This document shows positions 9,527 through 17,064 of a stretch of DNA of 64,000 bases, one piece after another. The notes under the pieces were generated by a model that was not told where the DNA came from, ran no database searches, and saw only the letters and a program-made list of their open reading frames with translations. How positions within the stretch are numbered: position 1 is the first letter of the stretch; the number at the start of each line of letters is the position of its first letter. Location: NCBI RefSeq assembly GCF_003610555.1, contig NZ_RAPQ01000009.1, forward strand, positions 186,001 to 250,000. The letters run 5' to 3'. Source of the stretch: Marinifilum flexuosum (lineage in GTDB: Bacteria > Bacteroidota > Bacteroidia > Bacteroidales > Marinifilaceae). The position numbers and the translations under genes are program-made.

Positions 9527-9955
9527 TTATACATTAGCCTGTTTGGTTTTTATTCTCTTCCCATTTATATATTCAATTGTTCTTCCGAAAATGAAAACAA
9601 AAAATGCTATGATTCCAGAAAAGATCAGTCCGCTTATCAATGAGAAATTCCTGGCTGTATCAGAAATCACTTTGTGCATGGCTTCTTCCTGTTCAGGCGT
9701 GATTTCTTCTCCGCTAAAAAAACCGTCTCCATTCAAGTCATATTTTTGCAGATCCAATTCTAATGAAATATCAACAAAAGTTGCTCCTCCAACAATCAAA
9801 AGGTAAATTCCAAAAAATACAGTCACACTTATCCAAAAGCATTTCCTTTTTCTATTGGCAAATAACGCTTTCCGTTTAAAAATTATTATGCCCAAAATCA
9901 AAATGGATATTAAACCTGGAATGATTAAATGATATGGCAAACTTATTTCATTCAT
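9527..9955 (-). CDS. Membrane protein with a canonical EF-hand loop
   Basis: The 142-residue product has three predicted membrane segments (about residues 7-25, 40-60, 103-125). Between the second and third lies a textbook 12-residue EF-hand loop, D73-L-N75-G-D77-G-F-F-S81-G-E-E84, with Ca ligands at positions 1, 3, 5, 9 and 12. The loop is therefore outside the membrane, probably in the periplasm. The start overlaps the end of the upstream membrane gene by 8 bp, so the two are likely co-translated. Calcium sensing or calcium-stabilised assembly is plausible, but I know of no named family. Confidence 0.6.
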   Translation of the reverse strand: MNEISLPYHLIIPGLISILILGIIIFKRKALFANRKRKCFWISVTVFFGIYLLIVGGATFVDISLELDLQKYDLNGDGFFSGEEITPEQEEAMHKVISDTARNFSLISGLIFSGIIAFFVFIFGRTIEYINGKRIKTKQANV

Positions 9956-10457
9956 TTTCCGTTTTCTTAACTTTCAACAATTTAGCCACAAAGTCATAAT
10001 TGGTGAATAGTAAGAAACCAATTATTAAATTCAAGCCACTCACCGCCCAATTGAATTTATCCCGGGCACTGTATTCAAATCCAACAAGATCACCTTTGAA
10101 TGCAAAAAGAGTATGACTCAGAAAGGCTGGGATATTATCCAAAATCATAAATCCACCAATAATGAAAGCTCCAAGCTTAACTATATCGTTCGCTTTTAGA
10201 TTTCCCAATTCGATTTTATCATCATCAAATCCTTGATCTAGTTTTAATAGTCGAACCACTTTATCAGCTTTAAATATTAAAACAGTAAATAGTGCGACAA
10301 CTACAGCAATTGCAACGATAAGCCATACAATCGAAAATAAGTCAATTTGCATCATTACAAATGAAATGTTGTTCGGCAAAAAAGCAAAAAGTGAAGTAAT
10401 AAGTGAAAAAAGTCCGAACAATTTAATTAACAGAATAAATAAGTCTCTCTTTGTCAT
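9948..10457 (-). CDS. Small multi-pass membrane protein of unknown function
   Basis: The product is 169 residues from the ATG at 10457 and has about four hydrophobic segments. The first is FILLIKLFGLFSLITSLFAFL, and others cover IVWLIVAIAVVVALFTVLIF, GAFIIGGFMILDNI and the C-terminal half. The longer frame from 10496 would overlap the upstream gene by 23 bp, so I prefer the internal ATG. Its stop overlaps the EF-hand gene by 8 bp, which points to co-expression. I see no motif beyond membrane segments. Confidence 0.55.
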   Translation of the reverse strand: MTKRDLFILLIKLFGLFSLITSLFAFLPNNISFVMMQIDLFSIVWLIVAIAVVVALFTVLIFKADKVVRLLKLDQGFDDDKIELGNLKANDIVKLGAFIIGGFMILDNIPAFLSHTLFAFKGDLVGFEYSARDKFNWAVSGLNLIIGFLLFTNYDFVAKLLKVKKTENE

Positions 10458-10473
10458 ATCGTTTATAGTTATT

Positions 10474-11742
10474 TTAAGGCGTATAAGGCAATGCATTTAC
10501 CGACTTGGTATTTCTAATAAATATGAGCGCATCATAACCCTCAGAAAGCTTTCGCTTGCAATAGTTCAGGTCTGAATTGTTATCTTTTACATATGCAGCT
10601 CCTGCCCTTCGAGACCAGCTTGTGTTATTAACCAATGCTGCCAGTTCTTCGGGTAGTTCTTTATTTTTAAGATTTAATACAAAGTTTTCATAAGGAGCAC
10701 CTGCAAAAGTGCGATCAATGCAATCACTTTTAGGTATACCAGCATCGCAAGGACAGACTTTCTTTTTTTCAAGATCATATGCAAAATATTCTCCTGTATA
10801 GAATCCAAAGCCAAACGTATAATAATTATCCGCAAAATAATCCTTTAAATGTGCTCCCATGGGCTTTTGCTTACTGTTATCAGAATGCTCGGCTATGTGT
10901 TGGTTGTGAGCCCACACAATCATTTTTCTTCCTTCCAGCTCCTGAATTCTTCTACAGTTTTCGGCCATATACCGATCACGCTTCCCTGAAAATGAAGCCA
11001 TAATTTTACTTGTCCACGTAACATCCATACACTGTTCCAACACCCGGATGGTGAACTTCAACCGATCATTAGAAGAGTTCAGGGCAATCTCATTCAAATG
11101 AGCAAGTAAGTGCTTCACCTCTTTTTTCTCATGCTTGCTCATTTTCTTTCTTATGTTGCAATTAATCAAATACTCCAGAGTCTTTTCGGTACCATCATCC
11201 AGTAGATTTGATTTTTTTAATTCGGAACGAATAAATTTGGAAGGACTGGAAGCCCATTGCATATCACATCCATAAACTTTTACTTTATCGCTATCACTTC
11301 TATTTTCATTGAATGATTTCATCCACAACAACATATCACGCACTTCCTGAGTTATCCAAACCCCCATCCAACTTCTTGATAAAACGGTTTCAATAGAGTG
11401 CTCGCTGTTTCCGGCTACAAACTCATTAACCAAATGCGTATCTACATAGTCATCTTCAATTACAAATACCCTAAAATCATGTTCTTTTACCAAATATTGA
11501 ATCAATCGATGTTTGGTGGTAAAAAACTCCCTGGTTCCATGGGTTGCCTCTCCAAGTGCTATGATCTTTTTGTCCTGAATCAAATTGTCAATTGCAGACA
11601 GGTCAGAATTGTTCTCCCAATTTGCTTCGGTTGATAATAATTCTGAAACAAAAGGCGTAAATGTATCATCCCAGTTAATTTGAGCTTTTGCTGTTATTAG
11701 CAAACAAAAGTATGCGATAAGGAAAATTAAAATTCTTCTCAT
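10474..11742 (-). CDS. Erythromycin-esterase-family secreted protein
   Basis: The 422-residue product has a signal peptide ending ITAKA-Q and then the family hallmark ALGEATHGTREFF with Glu65 and His68, followed by KHRLIQYL with His78. Further conserved blocks are FVIEDDY, RSWMGVW and KVKVYGCDMQW. The family includes EreA/EreB macrolide esterases and many uncharacterised relatives, some with succinoglycan-synthesis links. The signal peptide makes a periplasmic or outer location likely, and the family name should not be read as proof of macrolide resistance. The two small membrane genes downstream may be in the same transcript. Confidence 0.8.
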   Translation of the reverse strand: MRRILIFLIAYFCLLITAKAQINWDDTFTPFVSELLSTEANWENNSDLSAIDNLIQDKKIIALGEATHGTREFFTTKHRLIQYLVKEHDFRVFVIEDDYVDTHLVNEFVAGNSEHSIETVLSRSWMGVWITQEVRDMLLWMKSFNENRSDSDKVKVYGCDMQWASSPSKFIRSELKKSNLLDDGTEKTLEYLINCNIRKKMSKHEKKEVKHLLAHLNEIALNSSNDRLKFTIRVLEQCMDVTWTSKIMASFSGKRDRYMAENCRRIQELEGRKMIVWAHNQHIAEHSDNSKQKPMGAHLKDYFADNYYTFGFGFYTGEYFAYDLEKKKVCPCDAGIPKSDCIDRTFAGAPYENFVLNLKNKELPEELAALVNNTSWSRRAGAAYVKDNNSDLNYCKRKLSEGYDALIFIRNTKSVNALPYTP

Positions 11743-11805
11743 TTCTATATTGGTTTAATCTATTTCATAAGCAGTATAACATCAATCAAGGATCTACTCC
11801 TTCAC

Positions 11806-11862
11806 GAATGACCTAATTTGCATTCGCAAAACACAAACTAAAAGATTGTACTAGCGGAGGAA
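11806..11862 (+). repeat. REP-like intergenic element, copy 1 (diverged)
   Basis: The sequence runs from TGACCTAATTTGC to CTAGCGGAGG and is a diverged copy of the same roughly 57-bp unit found at 12494 and 13636. The shared skeleton is an ATTCGCAAAACA-like half, a small hairpin and a TAGCG tail. Confidence 0.65.
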
Positions 11863-11863
11863 A

Positions 11864-12490
11864 TTACACTTGTATCATATTCACCATCACAAATTTACTC
11901 TCCTGCAAAGCTTTAACTGTACGATTTAAAGCTGGAGAATCCACAATGAGCAAATCACCATCATTTAGGGTGGCCCCATTAATTTCAATGCATCCTTTGT
12001 AAAGGAAAATGAAATTGATTTTACCATCCATATCAATTTGCTGTTCGGTATTTTCCGAAGCCTTAAAGCCTTTTACTTTGCCTTTTGTGCCCGATTTGCA
12101 CATCAGGTTAAAATCGGTACATTTTCCTTTCGATAGAGTGTTCCACTCACCACTAAAATGATCCGAATCCAAGGCCTCCAAAAGCTTGCTGTGATGATTT
12201 TCATGCTCCAGTTTCATTTGCCCATCAAGCACCATTAGTATGCGCTCCACTCCCGGCAATGGAGTAAAGCTAGATTCCTCGATTTCTACCGTAGCACTTG
12301 ATATCCTAAAAAGGAAATCGCCTTTTTTGTACTCAGAGCCCTCAGGAAAAATAAACAATTCGGTAGTTTCTCCTCCAGCCCACTTGCTTGTGAGATGCTC
12401 TTTTTTAATTCTATAATTATTCACTTTACGTTCTTTTAATTCTTGATGATTCCCAGCAGGGAAATGTTTGTTTTGTGCGAGCTTTTTCAT
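11864..12490 (-). CDS. HutD/Ves-family cupin-like protein
   Basis: From the ATG at 12490 the product is 208 residues. The body matches the HutD/Ves family: SKWAGGETTELFIFP near the start, FRISSATVEIEES, and SFTPLPGVERILMVLDG. Family members such as E. coli Ves are small bicupin proteins linked to histidine utilisation or cold response, with no proven reaction. The family core begins near residue 26, and a GTG at 12421 could be the true start. The ATG at 12490 is next to a REP-like element, so the first codons may derive from it. It is just downstream of, and codirectional with, the map gene. Confidence 0.75.
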   Translation of the reverse strand: MKKLAQNKHFPAGNHQELKERKVNNYRIKKEHLTSKWAGGETTELFIFPEGSEYKKGDFLFRISSATVEIEESSFTPLPGVERILMVLDGQMKLEHENHHSKLLEALDSDHFSGEWNTLSKGKCTDFNLMCKSGTKGKVKGFKASENTEQQIDMDGKINFIFLYKGCIEINGATLNDGDLLIVDSPALNRTVKALQESKFVMVNMIQV

Positions 12491-12493
12491 TAA

Positions 12494-12550
12494 CAAATGA
12501 GCTATTTTTCATTCGTAAAACATGAGCTACAAACTTGCATTAGCGAAGAC
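12494..12550 (+). repeat. REP-like intergenic element, copy 2
   Basis: The element spans CAAATGAGC to TTAGCGAAGAC. It matches copies at 11806 and 13636 base for base at most positions (GAGCTACAAACTTGC hairpin and a TAGCG tail). It abuts the start of the HutD gene. Confidence 0.7.
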
Positions 12551-12566
12551 GATTCAGCTTTGTTTT

Positions 12567-13331
12567 CTAATTCCAAATCTCATTAGAATCTGTTAGAATA
12601 ATTGGAGATTTATCAGTTATAAGAATTGTCTGCTCATGCTGTGTCACATAACCTCCTCTATTTCCAACAAGTGTCCAGCCATCATTTAATTCAACTGCGA
12701 TTGTCGATTTGTTTGAAATAAAAGTTTCAATTGCAACCGTTGTGTTTTTCTTAAATCTTTCTCGATTTGTCTTTACCCTATAATTTAAAATATTCTCTGG
12801 TTCTTCGTGTAAACTTCTACCAACGCCATGACCAGCCAAATTTCTAATTACTTTAAATCCAGATTTTTTAGCTTCTGTTTCTATTAAGTATCCAACTTCA
12901 GAGATTTTCACACCTCCTCTGATGCTTTTAATCGCTTTATACAAAATTTGCTTTGATGCGTCTACAAGAGGTTGATGATTGTGAATGTCTTTTCCCAGTA
13001 CAAAAGAACCACCATTGTCTGACCAAAAGCCATTGAGTTCTGCTGAAACATCAATATTAATTAAATCCCCCTCTTTTAATATTTTTTTCTCTGAAGGGAT
13101 TCCATGGGCAGCTTCCTTATTTATACTTATGCAAGTATAGCCAGGAAACCCATAGGTCTCATAAGGTGCCGATTTGGCTCCATAACTTTTTAAAATATTT
13201 CCCCCGAACTCATCCAATTCTTTGGTTGACATACCAGGCTTGGCATATTCTCTCATCTGTTTTAGTGTTGTTCCAACAATTTCACTAATTCTTTTCATTC
13301 CAATCAGTTCGGACTCATTTGTAATTGACAT
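12567..13331 (-). CDS. map: Methionine aminopeptidase, type I
   Basis: The 254-residue product is a full-length type I MetAP, which removes the initiator Met from new proteins using two metal ions. The five metal ligands are visible: Asp94 (NIDVSAEL), Asp105 (WSDNGGSF), His168 (AGHGVGR), Glu202 (VAIETF) and Glu233 (QHEQT). His76 (AAHGIPS) and His175 (SLHEEP) are the conserved substrate-site histidines. There is no N-terminal zinc extension. Most Bacteroidota carry another map copy in the ribosomal region, so this may be a second paralogue. It sits upstream of the HutD gene in the same direction. Confidence 0.92.
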   Translation of the reverse strand: MSITNESELIGMKRISEIVGTTLKQMREYAKPGMSTKELDEFGGNILKSYGAKSAPYETYGFPGYTCISINKEAAHGIPSEKKILKEGDLINIDVSAELNGFWSDNGGSFVLGKDIHNHQPLVDASKQILYKAIKSIRGGVKISEVGYLIETEAKKSGFKVIRNLAGHGVGRSLHEEPENILNYRVKTNRERFKKNTTVAIETFISNKSTIAVELNDGWTLVGNRGGYVTQHEQTILITDKSPIILTDSNEIWN

Positions 13332-13480
13332 GTCTATATCTTTTTTTTAAATCTCTATATTTTCTGTAAGCCTGTTTTTGCCTGACCGCTAACTTCTAAA
13401 ATGTACTCTGGTGCACCCCACTGTCGCACGAAACGAAGTTCGATAAATTAATCCCTTCCTGTGACTTTATTGCATTACTA

Positions 13481-13509
13481 CGCGAAAGTATTCGCGCGGT
13501 AGCGGGGGA
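13481..13509 (+). repeat. REP hairpin with GGTAGCG tail
   Basis: CGCGAA (13481-13486) pairs with TTCGCG (13491-13496), followed by CGGTAGCGGGGG. The design equals the REPs beside the RAYT gene at 16.1-17.0 kb: a 6-bp stem, a 4-base loop, then GGTAGCGGGG. Confidence 0.75.
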
Positions 13510-13635
13510 TGTACAAAACGTGGTTCTATAAAATCAATCCACTCGTATGACTTTATTACCCAATGCTAGTGCGAGTTCGTTCTCTGCTTTAGTAGTAATT
13601 CATGAAAACCAAACAATCCCACTTAAGTTTTCTTT

Positions 13636-13693
13636 ACAAATGACTTATTTTGCTTGCGCAAAACACGAGCTACAAGCTCGCGCTAGCGGGGGC
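13636..13693 (+). repeat. REP-like intergenic element, copy 3
   Basis: This is the cleanest copy of the three-member family (also at 11806 and 12494). It has a CGAGC-tacaa-GCTCG hairpin at 13666-13680 followed by CGCTAGCGGGGG. Confidence 0.75.
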
Positions 13694-13776
13694 TATTTAC
13701 TATCAATTTAGCACATCACTGATTAAATGGTAATCCGTTTATTTTTAACACCTTACCCCATTACATTTATATACTA

Positions 13777-13790
13777 TTGTGCACTGTTAA
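13777..13790. repeat. Left inverted repeat bracketing the beta-propeller lipoprotein gene
   Basis: TTGTGCACTGTTAA here is the inverse complement, with one mismatch, of TTAATAGTGCACAA at 15654-15667. The two flank the gene 13787-15613 and lie within 41 bp of its ends. Confidence 0.6.
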
Positions 13791-15613
13791 GGTATATCAA
13801 CAATCTCTATTCCAGATTTAATTGAATTTTCTTGTTCTGATGTAACAGCAGCAATCAATTTATCTCCATCTCTTTGAATAAAATGAGGATATCCACTTAA
13901 AGCTATTTCATTATCCCTGATTAAGGAAGGATATTTTCCAATCTGAATGGATTTTCTATTGCTCGTAGCTGCATAAATCACCTTTCCATCAGAGCTAAAT
14001 GCAAAATCGGAATACTTTAAATTACCATTTTCCAAATTACCCTGATAGGACATACCAGAGTTAGCCAGATAAACGGAGCCATTATAAGCAGTAATTACAT
14101 AAGAGCCATCTTCCGAAATTCTATAAATCTCAGCATCTAAAGCGTAATCTCCATGATAACTATCATCATTTTCTTCAAGAAATTTTGCTTGATCATCAAA
14201 TTTATAATGCTGCATATCCGTAGGACTTGATCCTTGATTTATTGAAATGTACTCATCTTTACCTGGTATTTTTCTTAGTCTTTCTAAATCTTGATCTCCA
14301 GCTCCATCTATATTCATTCCGTTACTTCTTTGGTAGGTACGAACTGGTTGTTCCCACCAAGGAGAAGGAACTACACTGACAATTATATTTCCATGACCAT
14401 CAGCAACTGCACATGTGGCTGGCAGTTCAGTTGATATCATTTTTGACAAACTTAAATCATCTGCATTGTACACATATACATTTCCATCTCTACTTGGCAC
14501 ATACAATTCTACACCAAATCCATTATTATTAATATCACAAAACCCAACTGTTCCTTGAAGTGAAGTTTCTTTTATGATTGTATTGTTAGTATAATCGTAC
14601 TTAACCATTTTTTGATTGCTTTTTGAGATTAAGTATACATATTTCTCTGTCGGGTGCTTCAGCATATCATCAGGAACAAAATTAAATACTACTCCTCCTG
14701 GGTAATCTATCGTTGAGAAATTACTTAAACAAGATAAACTGCTGTTGTTGGTTACCTTAATTGCATAACATGCCTGATATTCTAATGGAGGTGTTGCATC
14801 ATAGAAGATTGTGTCGGATATGTCATTAATCTCTCCAATTAATTCTAGATATTCTTCATAACAGCCTTGAGTAGAGCGATAGACTTCGTACTTAGCAAAG
14901 TCATCACCTTTATATTTTGTCCAGCTAATTTTAACATTACCATTTTCTTTCGAAAGTTGACCAAGTTCAACCTTTTGCGGATTAAGAGTGCTAATATTTA
15001 ATGTTGCTATTGATTTGAAACCATCTAAATCCTCTGCAGTAAGAGTTATTGTATGTTGCCCTTTTGAAAGAGTTGCACTAGTAAAAGAAACTACTCCGCT
15101 TTCGTTTGGCGATTCTGTATTTAATATACCATCTATATCACTTTCCCAAATGATAATTATGTCCTCAGAAGGAGTAGCTTCATCCGAAACAATTGCACTA
15201 AATTCAATAGCATCTCCATATGAAAAGTCTAGTTCTGCAGCAGGTGATGTTATTGAAATTTGCGGAGATTTCCCATCGCTAATTCCTTTTATGATTTCAA
15301 TATTAACTTCTACTAAATCGTTAGGAATTACTTCTGCAATGGTTTTGCCTGCCCCAATATTTCCAACATTCGCTATAATTTCAGTATTTCCTTTTTCAAG
15401 ACCTTTTAATAGCACAGTCCCAAAATTATCTGTAACACCTTGAACTGAATCTGGTTTAGTATATACAATAGCATTTTCAGCAAAAGTACCGTCGTTATAC
15501 TTTACTGTTACATAAACATCTCCTTCTGTGGAAACGAAAGGTTCATCTTTGTCTTTCTCGCAACCTAAAAGAAGAATAAAAAAGATTATACCTAAAAATT
15601 TAAGATTTTTCAT
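13787..15613 (-). CDS. Beta-propeller surface lipoprotein with Ig/Fn3-like domains
   Basis: The 608-residue product has a lipoprotein signal (FFILLLGC, Cys18). The order of domains is a carboxypeptidase-regulatory-like segment (about 30-110, DGTFAENAIVYT), an Ig/PKD-like domain (about 115-210, SPQISITSPAAEL...EDLDGFKSIATLNIS), an Fn3-like domain (about 215-300, VKISWTKYKGDDFAKYEVYRS) and a WD/YVTN-like beta-propeller (about 305-608) with repeats such as TEKYVYLISKSNQKMVKYD. It is likely displayed on the cell surface and binds a ligand; no enzyme motif is seen. Its neighbourhood and flanking inverted repeats suggest an accessory cassette gene. Confidence 0.7.
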   Translation of the reverse strand: MKNLKFLGIIFFILLLGCEKDKDEPFVSTEGDVYVTVKYNDGTFAENAIVYTKPDSVQGVTDNFGTVLLKGLEKGNTEIIANVGNIGAGKTIAEVIPNDLVEVNIEIIKGISDGKSPQISITSPAAELDFSYGDAIEFSAIVSDEATPSEDIIIIWESDIDGILNTESPNESGVVSFTSATLSKGQHTITLTAEDLDGFKSIATLNISTLNPQKVELGQLSKENGNVKISWTKYKGDDFAKYEVYRSTQGCYEEYLELIGEINDISDTIFYDATPPLEYQACYAIKVTNNSSLSCLSNFSTIDYPGGVVFNFVPDDMLKHPTEKYVYLISKSNQKMVKYDYTNNTIIKETSLQGTVGFCDINNNGFGVELYVPSRDGNVYVYNADDLSLSKMISTELPATCAVADGHGNIIVSVVPSPWWEQPVRTYQRSNGMNIDGAGDQDLERLRKIPGKDEYISINQGSSPTDMQHYKFDDQAKFLEENDDSYHGDYALDAEIYRISEDGSYVITAYNGSVYLANSGMSYQGNLENGNLKYSDFAFSSDGKVIYAATSNRKSIQIGKYPSLIRDNEIALSGYPHFIQRDGDKLIAAVTSEQENSIKSGIEIVDIP

Positions 15614-15653
15614 TTCTGTTATACTTTATTTAATGTTAATTTATTCTCTGTGG

Positions 15654-15800
15654 TTAATAGTGCACAACGTTCCGCGGGTATGGCGTCGTGCTCCCGATAC
15701 ATCGGGACAGGTTTGTTGTTTGTAGTTCTGTCGTTCAAATTCTCACATCTGTATCCAGCCAAGCCCAACCGCGGCATGCGCTATGACCCGCTGTTGGCTG
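15654..15800. repeat. Cassette-boundary-like imperfect palindrome (attC-like)
   Basis: It begins with the right inverted repeat TTAATAGTGCACAA (15654-15667) followed by CGTT. Next comes GCGGGTATGGCGTCGTGC, which is partly complementary to GCATGCGCTATGACCCGC at 15774-15791, just before GTTGG. A smaller palindrome, CCCGATACATCGGG (15693-15706), lies within. This layout, with long imperfect arms and GTT/AAC ends, resembles integron attC sites, but the 7-bp core sites do not fit the RYYYAAC/GTTRRRY consensus. The right end overlaps the last codons of the HNH gene. Confidence 0.4.
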
Positions 15801-16065
15801 TCGTATTTATTTTATTACTTAATAATTCATTCAATTTTTCGATACTTAAAACTTCATTTTTTTTTCGATGTATCATCCTGTGACAATTAGAACAAACCAC
15901 AACCATATCAGTTTTAGGATTAACTTTTGTTTCTTCTTTTATAGAACTAAGTGGTTTAATGTGATGAACTTCTATGTAATCTTTTCCATGTAATCCATAG
16001 TGTTCCTCAAAGTCAAAACTACAATTAGGAACCATACATCTAACGCCATGAATTTCTATAGCCAT
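15781..16065 (-). CDS. HNH endonuclease domain, probably 5'-truncated
   Basis: The 94-residue frame is an HNH nuclease domain: HGVRCMVPNCSFDF, the double His in YIEVHHIKPLS (H34, H35), and VVVCSNCHRMIH (Cys58, Cys61, His62, His66). Related bacterial proteins are usually 200-300 residues, with an N-terminal part ending in an EG-x-RK-type stretch before this domain. Here that stretch (EGDRKLRQ) is encoded just upstream of the ATG, in frame, but then the frame runs into a REP hairpin (16087-16115) and a stop. I infer that the REP insertion removed the N-terminal half. The isolated domain may be a remnant. Confidence 0.65.
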   Translation of the reverse strand: MAIEIHGVRCMVPNCSFDFEEHYGLHGKDYIEVHHIKPLSSIKEETKVNPKTDMVVVCSNCHRMIHRKKNEVLSIEKLNELLSNKINTTANSGS

Positions 16066-16086
16066 TTGTCGAAGTTTTCTGTCTCC

Positions 16087-16115
16087 CTCGCTACCGCACG
16101 AATCCTTTCGTGTGG
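16087..16115 (-). repeat. REP hairpin, left flank of RAYT (inverted)
   Basis: Read on the minus strand it is CACGAA-AGGA-TTCGTG followed by CGGTAGCG. Its orientation is opposite to the REP at 16765, so an inverted REP pair frames the RAYT gene. Confidence 0.8.
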
Positions 16116-16143
16116 TTTATAAACTAATCCTATCGTGTAGCTT

Positions 16144-16698
16144 CTACAGAAGTACAATAATCCCTTCCAAAATACCTTTATCCCCTCTATAATCCTTTGC
16201 ACTACTAAACAAATAATCCTCAGAATAAGATACTAAACCCTCCTCTACCGGATTATTATGAATGTAATTAATTTTTTCATCCAACACTTTATTGCTCCAC
16301 AATTCTATTGGTTTATTATCATGCCTCCAAAACTGATGATGCTTCACATTAGAGGATTTCTGAGCCGCCATTTTAAACTTTTCTATCAACCATTCTTTTC
16401 TACTCTCTAGTGGATTTTCCTTTATTGACTGAACGATAGCATTACTTGTAAATCGCTTAAAATCCCCTAGTAAAAGTTCTGGATTTCTAGCATTTACACT
16501 TCTGAATATTAAATGAAGATGATTGGTCATAATGCACCAAGCAAAAATCTCCATTCCTTTATGTTGTTGACAATAACGTAAACAATCAAGTAAAATTTCT
16601 TTATATTCTAATCTGGTAAATACATCGATCCACTCAACTACTGCAAAACTTACAAAATAAACTCCTTCAGGATTATGAAATTTATAATTACGACTCAT
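16144..16698 (-). CDS. REP-associated tyrosine transposase (RAYT), IS200/Y1 family
   Basis: The 184-residue product is a Y1-type HUH single-strand DNA transposase of the REP-associated branch. The HUH motif is MTNHLHLIF (His60, His62), and the catalytic Tyr is most likely Tyr145 in KINYIHNNPVEEGLV, a signature of RAYTs. The N-terminus FHNPEGVYFVSFAVVEW and the ENPLESRKEW region also fit. RAYTs nick and join REP palindromes and are usually single-copy, domesticated genes. Here REP hairpins of inverted orientation lie on both sides (16087 and 16765), and a third follows a partial copy of the gene. The frame is intact. Confidence 0.88.
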   Translation of the reverse strand: MSRNYKFHNPEGVYFVSFAVVEWIDVFTRLEYKEILLDCLRYCQQHKGMEIFAWCIMTNHLHLIFRSVNARNPELLLGDFKRFTSNAIVQSIKENPLESRKEWLIEKFKMAAQKSSNVKHHQFWRHDNKPIELWSNKVLDEKINYIHNNPVEEGLVSYSEDYLFSSAKDYRGDKGILEGIIVLL

Positions 16699-16764
16699 AC
16701 CAGCCTATAATTTGCTTTTAACTTTTTATTACTTACTAATCAAATCCAACTTCTTTTTACAATA

Positions 16765-16795
16765 CCACACGAAAGGATTCGTGCGGTAGCGGGGG
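16765..16795 (+). repeat. REP hairpin, right flank of RAYT
   Basis: CACGAA-AGGA-TTCGTG then CGGTAGCGGGGG, 67 bp upstream of the RAYT start. It is nearly identical to the copy at 16978. Confidence 0.85.
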
Positions 16796-16808
16796 TGCAG
16801 CTTCTACA

Positions 16809-16911
16809 TTTCTTTACATTCTAATCTGGTAAACACATCCATCCACTCAACTACTGCAAAGCTGACAAAATAAACTCCTTCAGGATTATGAAATTTATAA
16901 TTACGACTCAT
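16809..16911 (-). pseudogene. Truncated copy of the RAYT 5' end
   Basis: Positions 16809-17007 repeat 16596-16796 with few changes: the first 34 codons of the RAYT gene, its upstream leader and its REP. The copy starts with an ATG at 16911 but is cut after about 34 codons by the GCTTCTAC sequence next to the REP at 16765. No HUH motif remains. It is a dead fragment. Confidence 0.85.
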
Positions 16912-16977
16912 ACCAGCCTATAATTTGCTTTTAACTTTTTATTACTTACTAATCAAATCGTACTTCTTTTTACAATA

Positions 16978-17007
16978 CCACACGAACGGATTCGTGCGGT
17001 AGCGGGG
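16978..17007 (+). repeat. REP hairpin of the duplicated segment
   Basis: CACGAA-CGGA-TTCGTG then CGGTAGCGGGG. It runs directly into the palindromic sequence GCCTGCGGCAGGC near the end of the OLD nuclease gene. Confidence 0.85.
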
Positions 17008-17058
17008 CCCGTGTTGCGCCTGCGGCAGGCATATTGCGTATGAGCCATTGTTACCAAC
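17008..17058. repeat. Palindrome and 9-bp boundary repeat downstream of the OLD gene
   Basis: It contains GCCTGCGGCAGGC (a perfect hairpin) and ends with GTTACCAAC (17050-17058), the inverse complement of GTTGGTAAC at 19167-19175. The pair encloses the OLD gene within 20 bp of its ends. It resembles the remnant of an attC-type site cut by the REP. Confidence 0.45.
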
Positions 17059-17064
17059 TTTAAT

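Larger units (their letters stand above)
13332..13786. other. Intergenic region with REP-type repeats
   Basis: This 455-bp stretch between map and the beta-propeller lipoprotein has no gene. It holds one RAYT-type REP hairpin (13481-13509) and one REP-like element (13636-13693). Degenerate related sequence lies around 13420-13470 and 13550-13600. Confidence 0.6.

Noticed and set aside
10474-11742. Reading the erythromycin-esterase-family gene as macrolide resistance
   Set aside because: It has a signal peptide and lies among envelope genes. Many family members have no proven macrolide activity.
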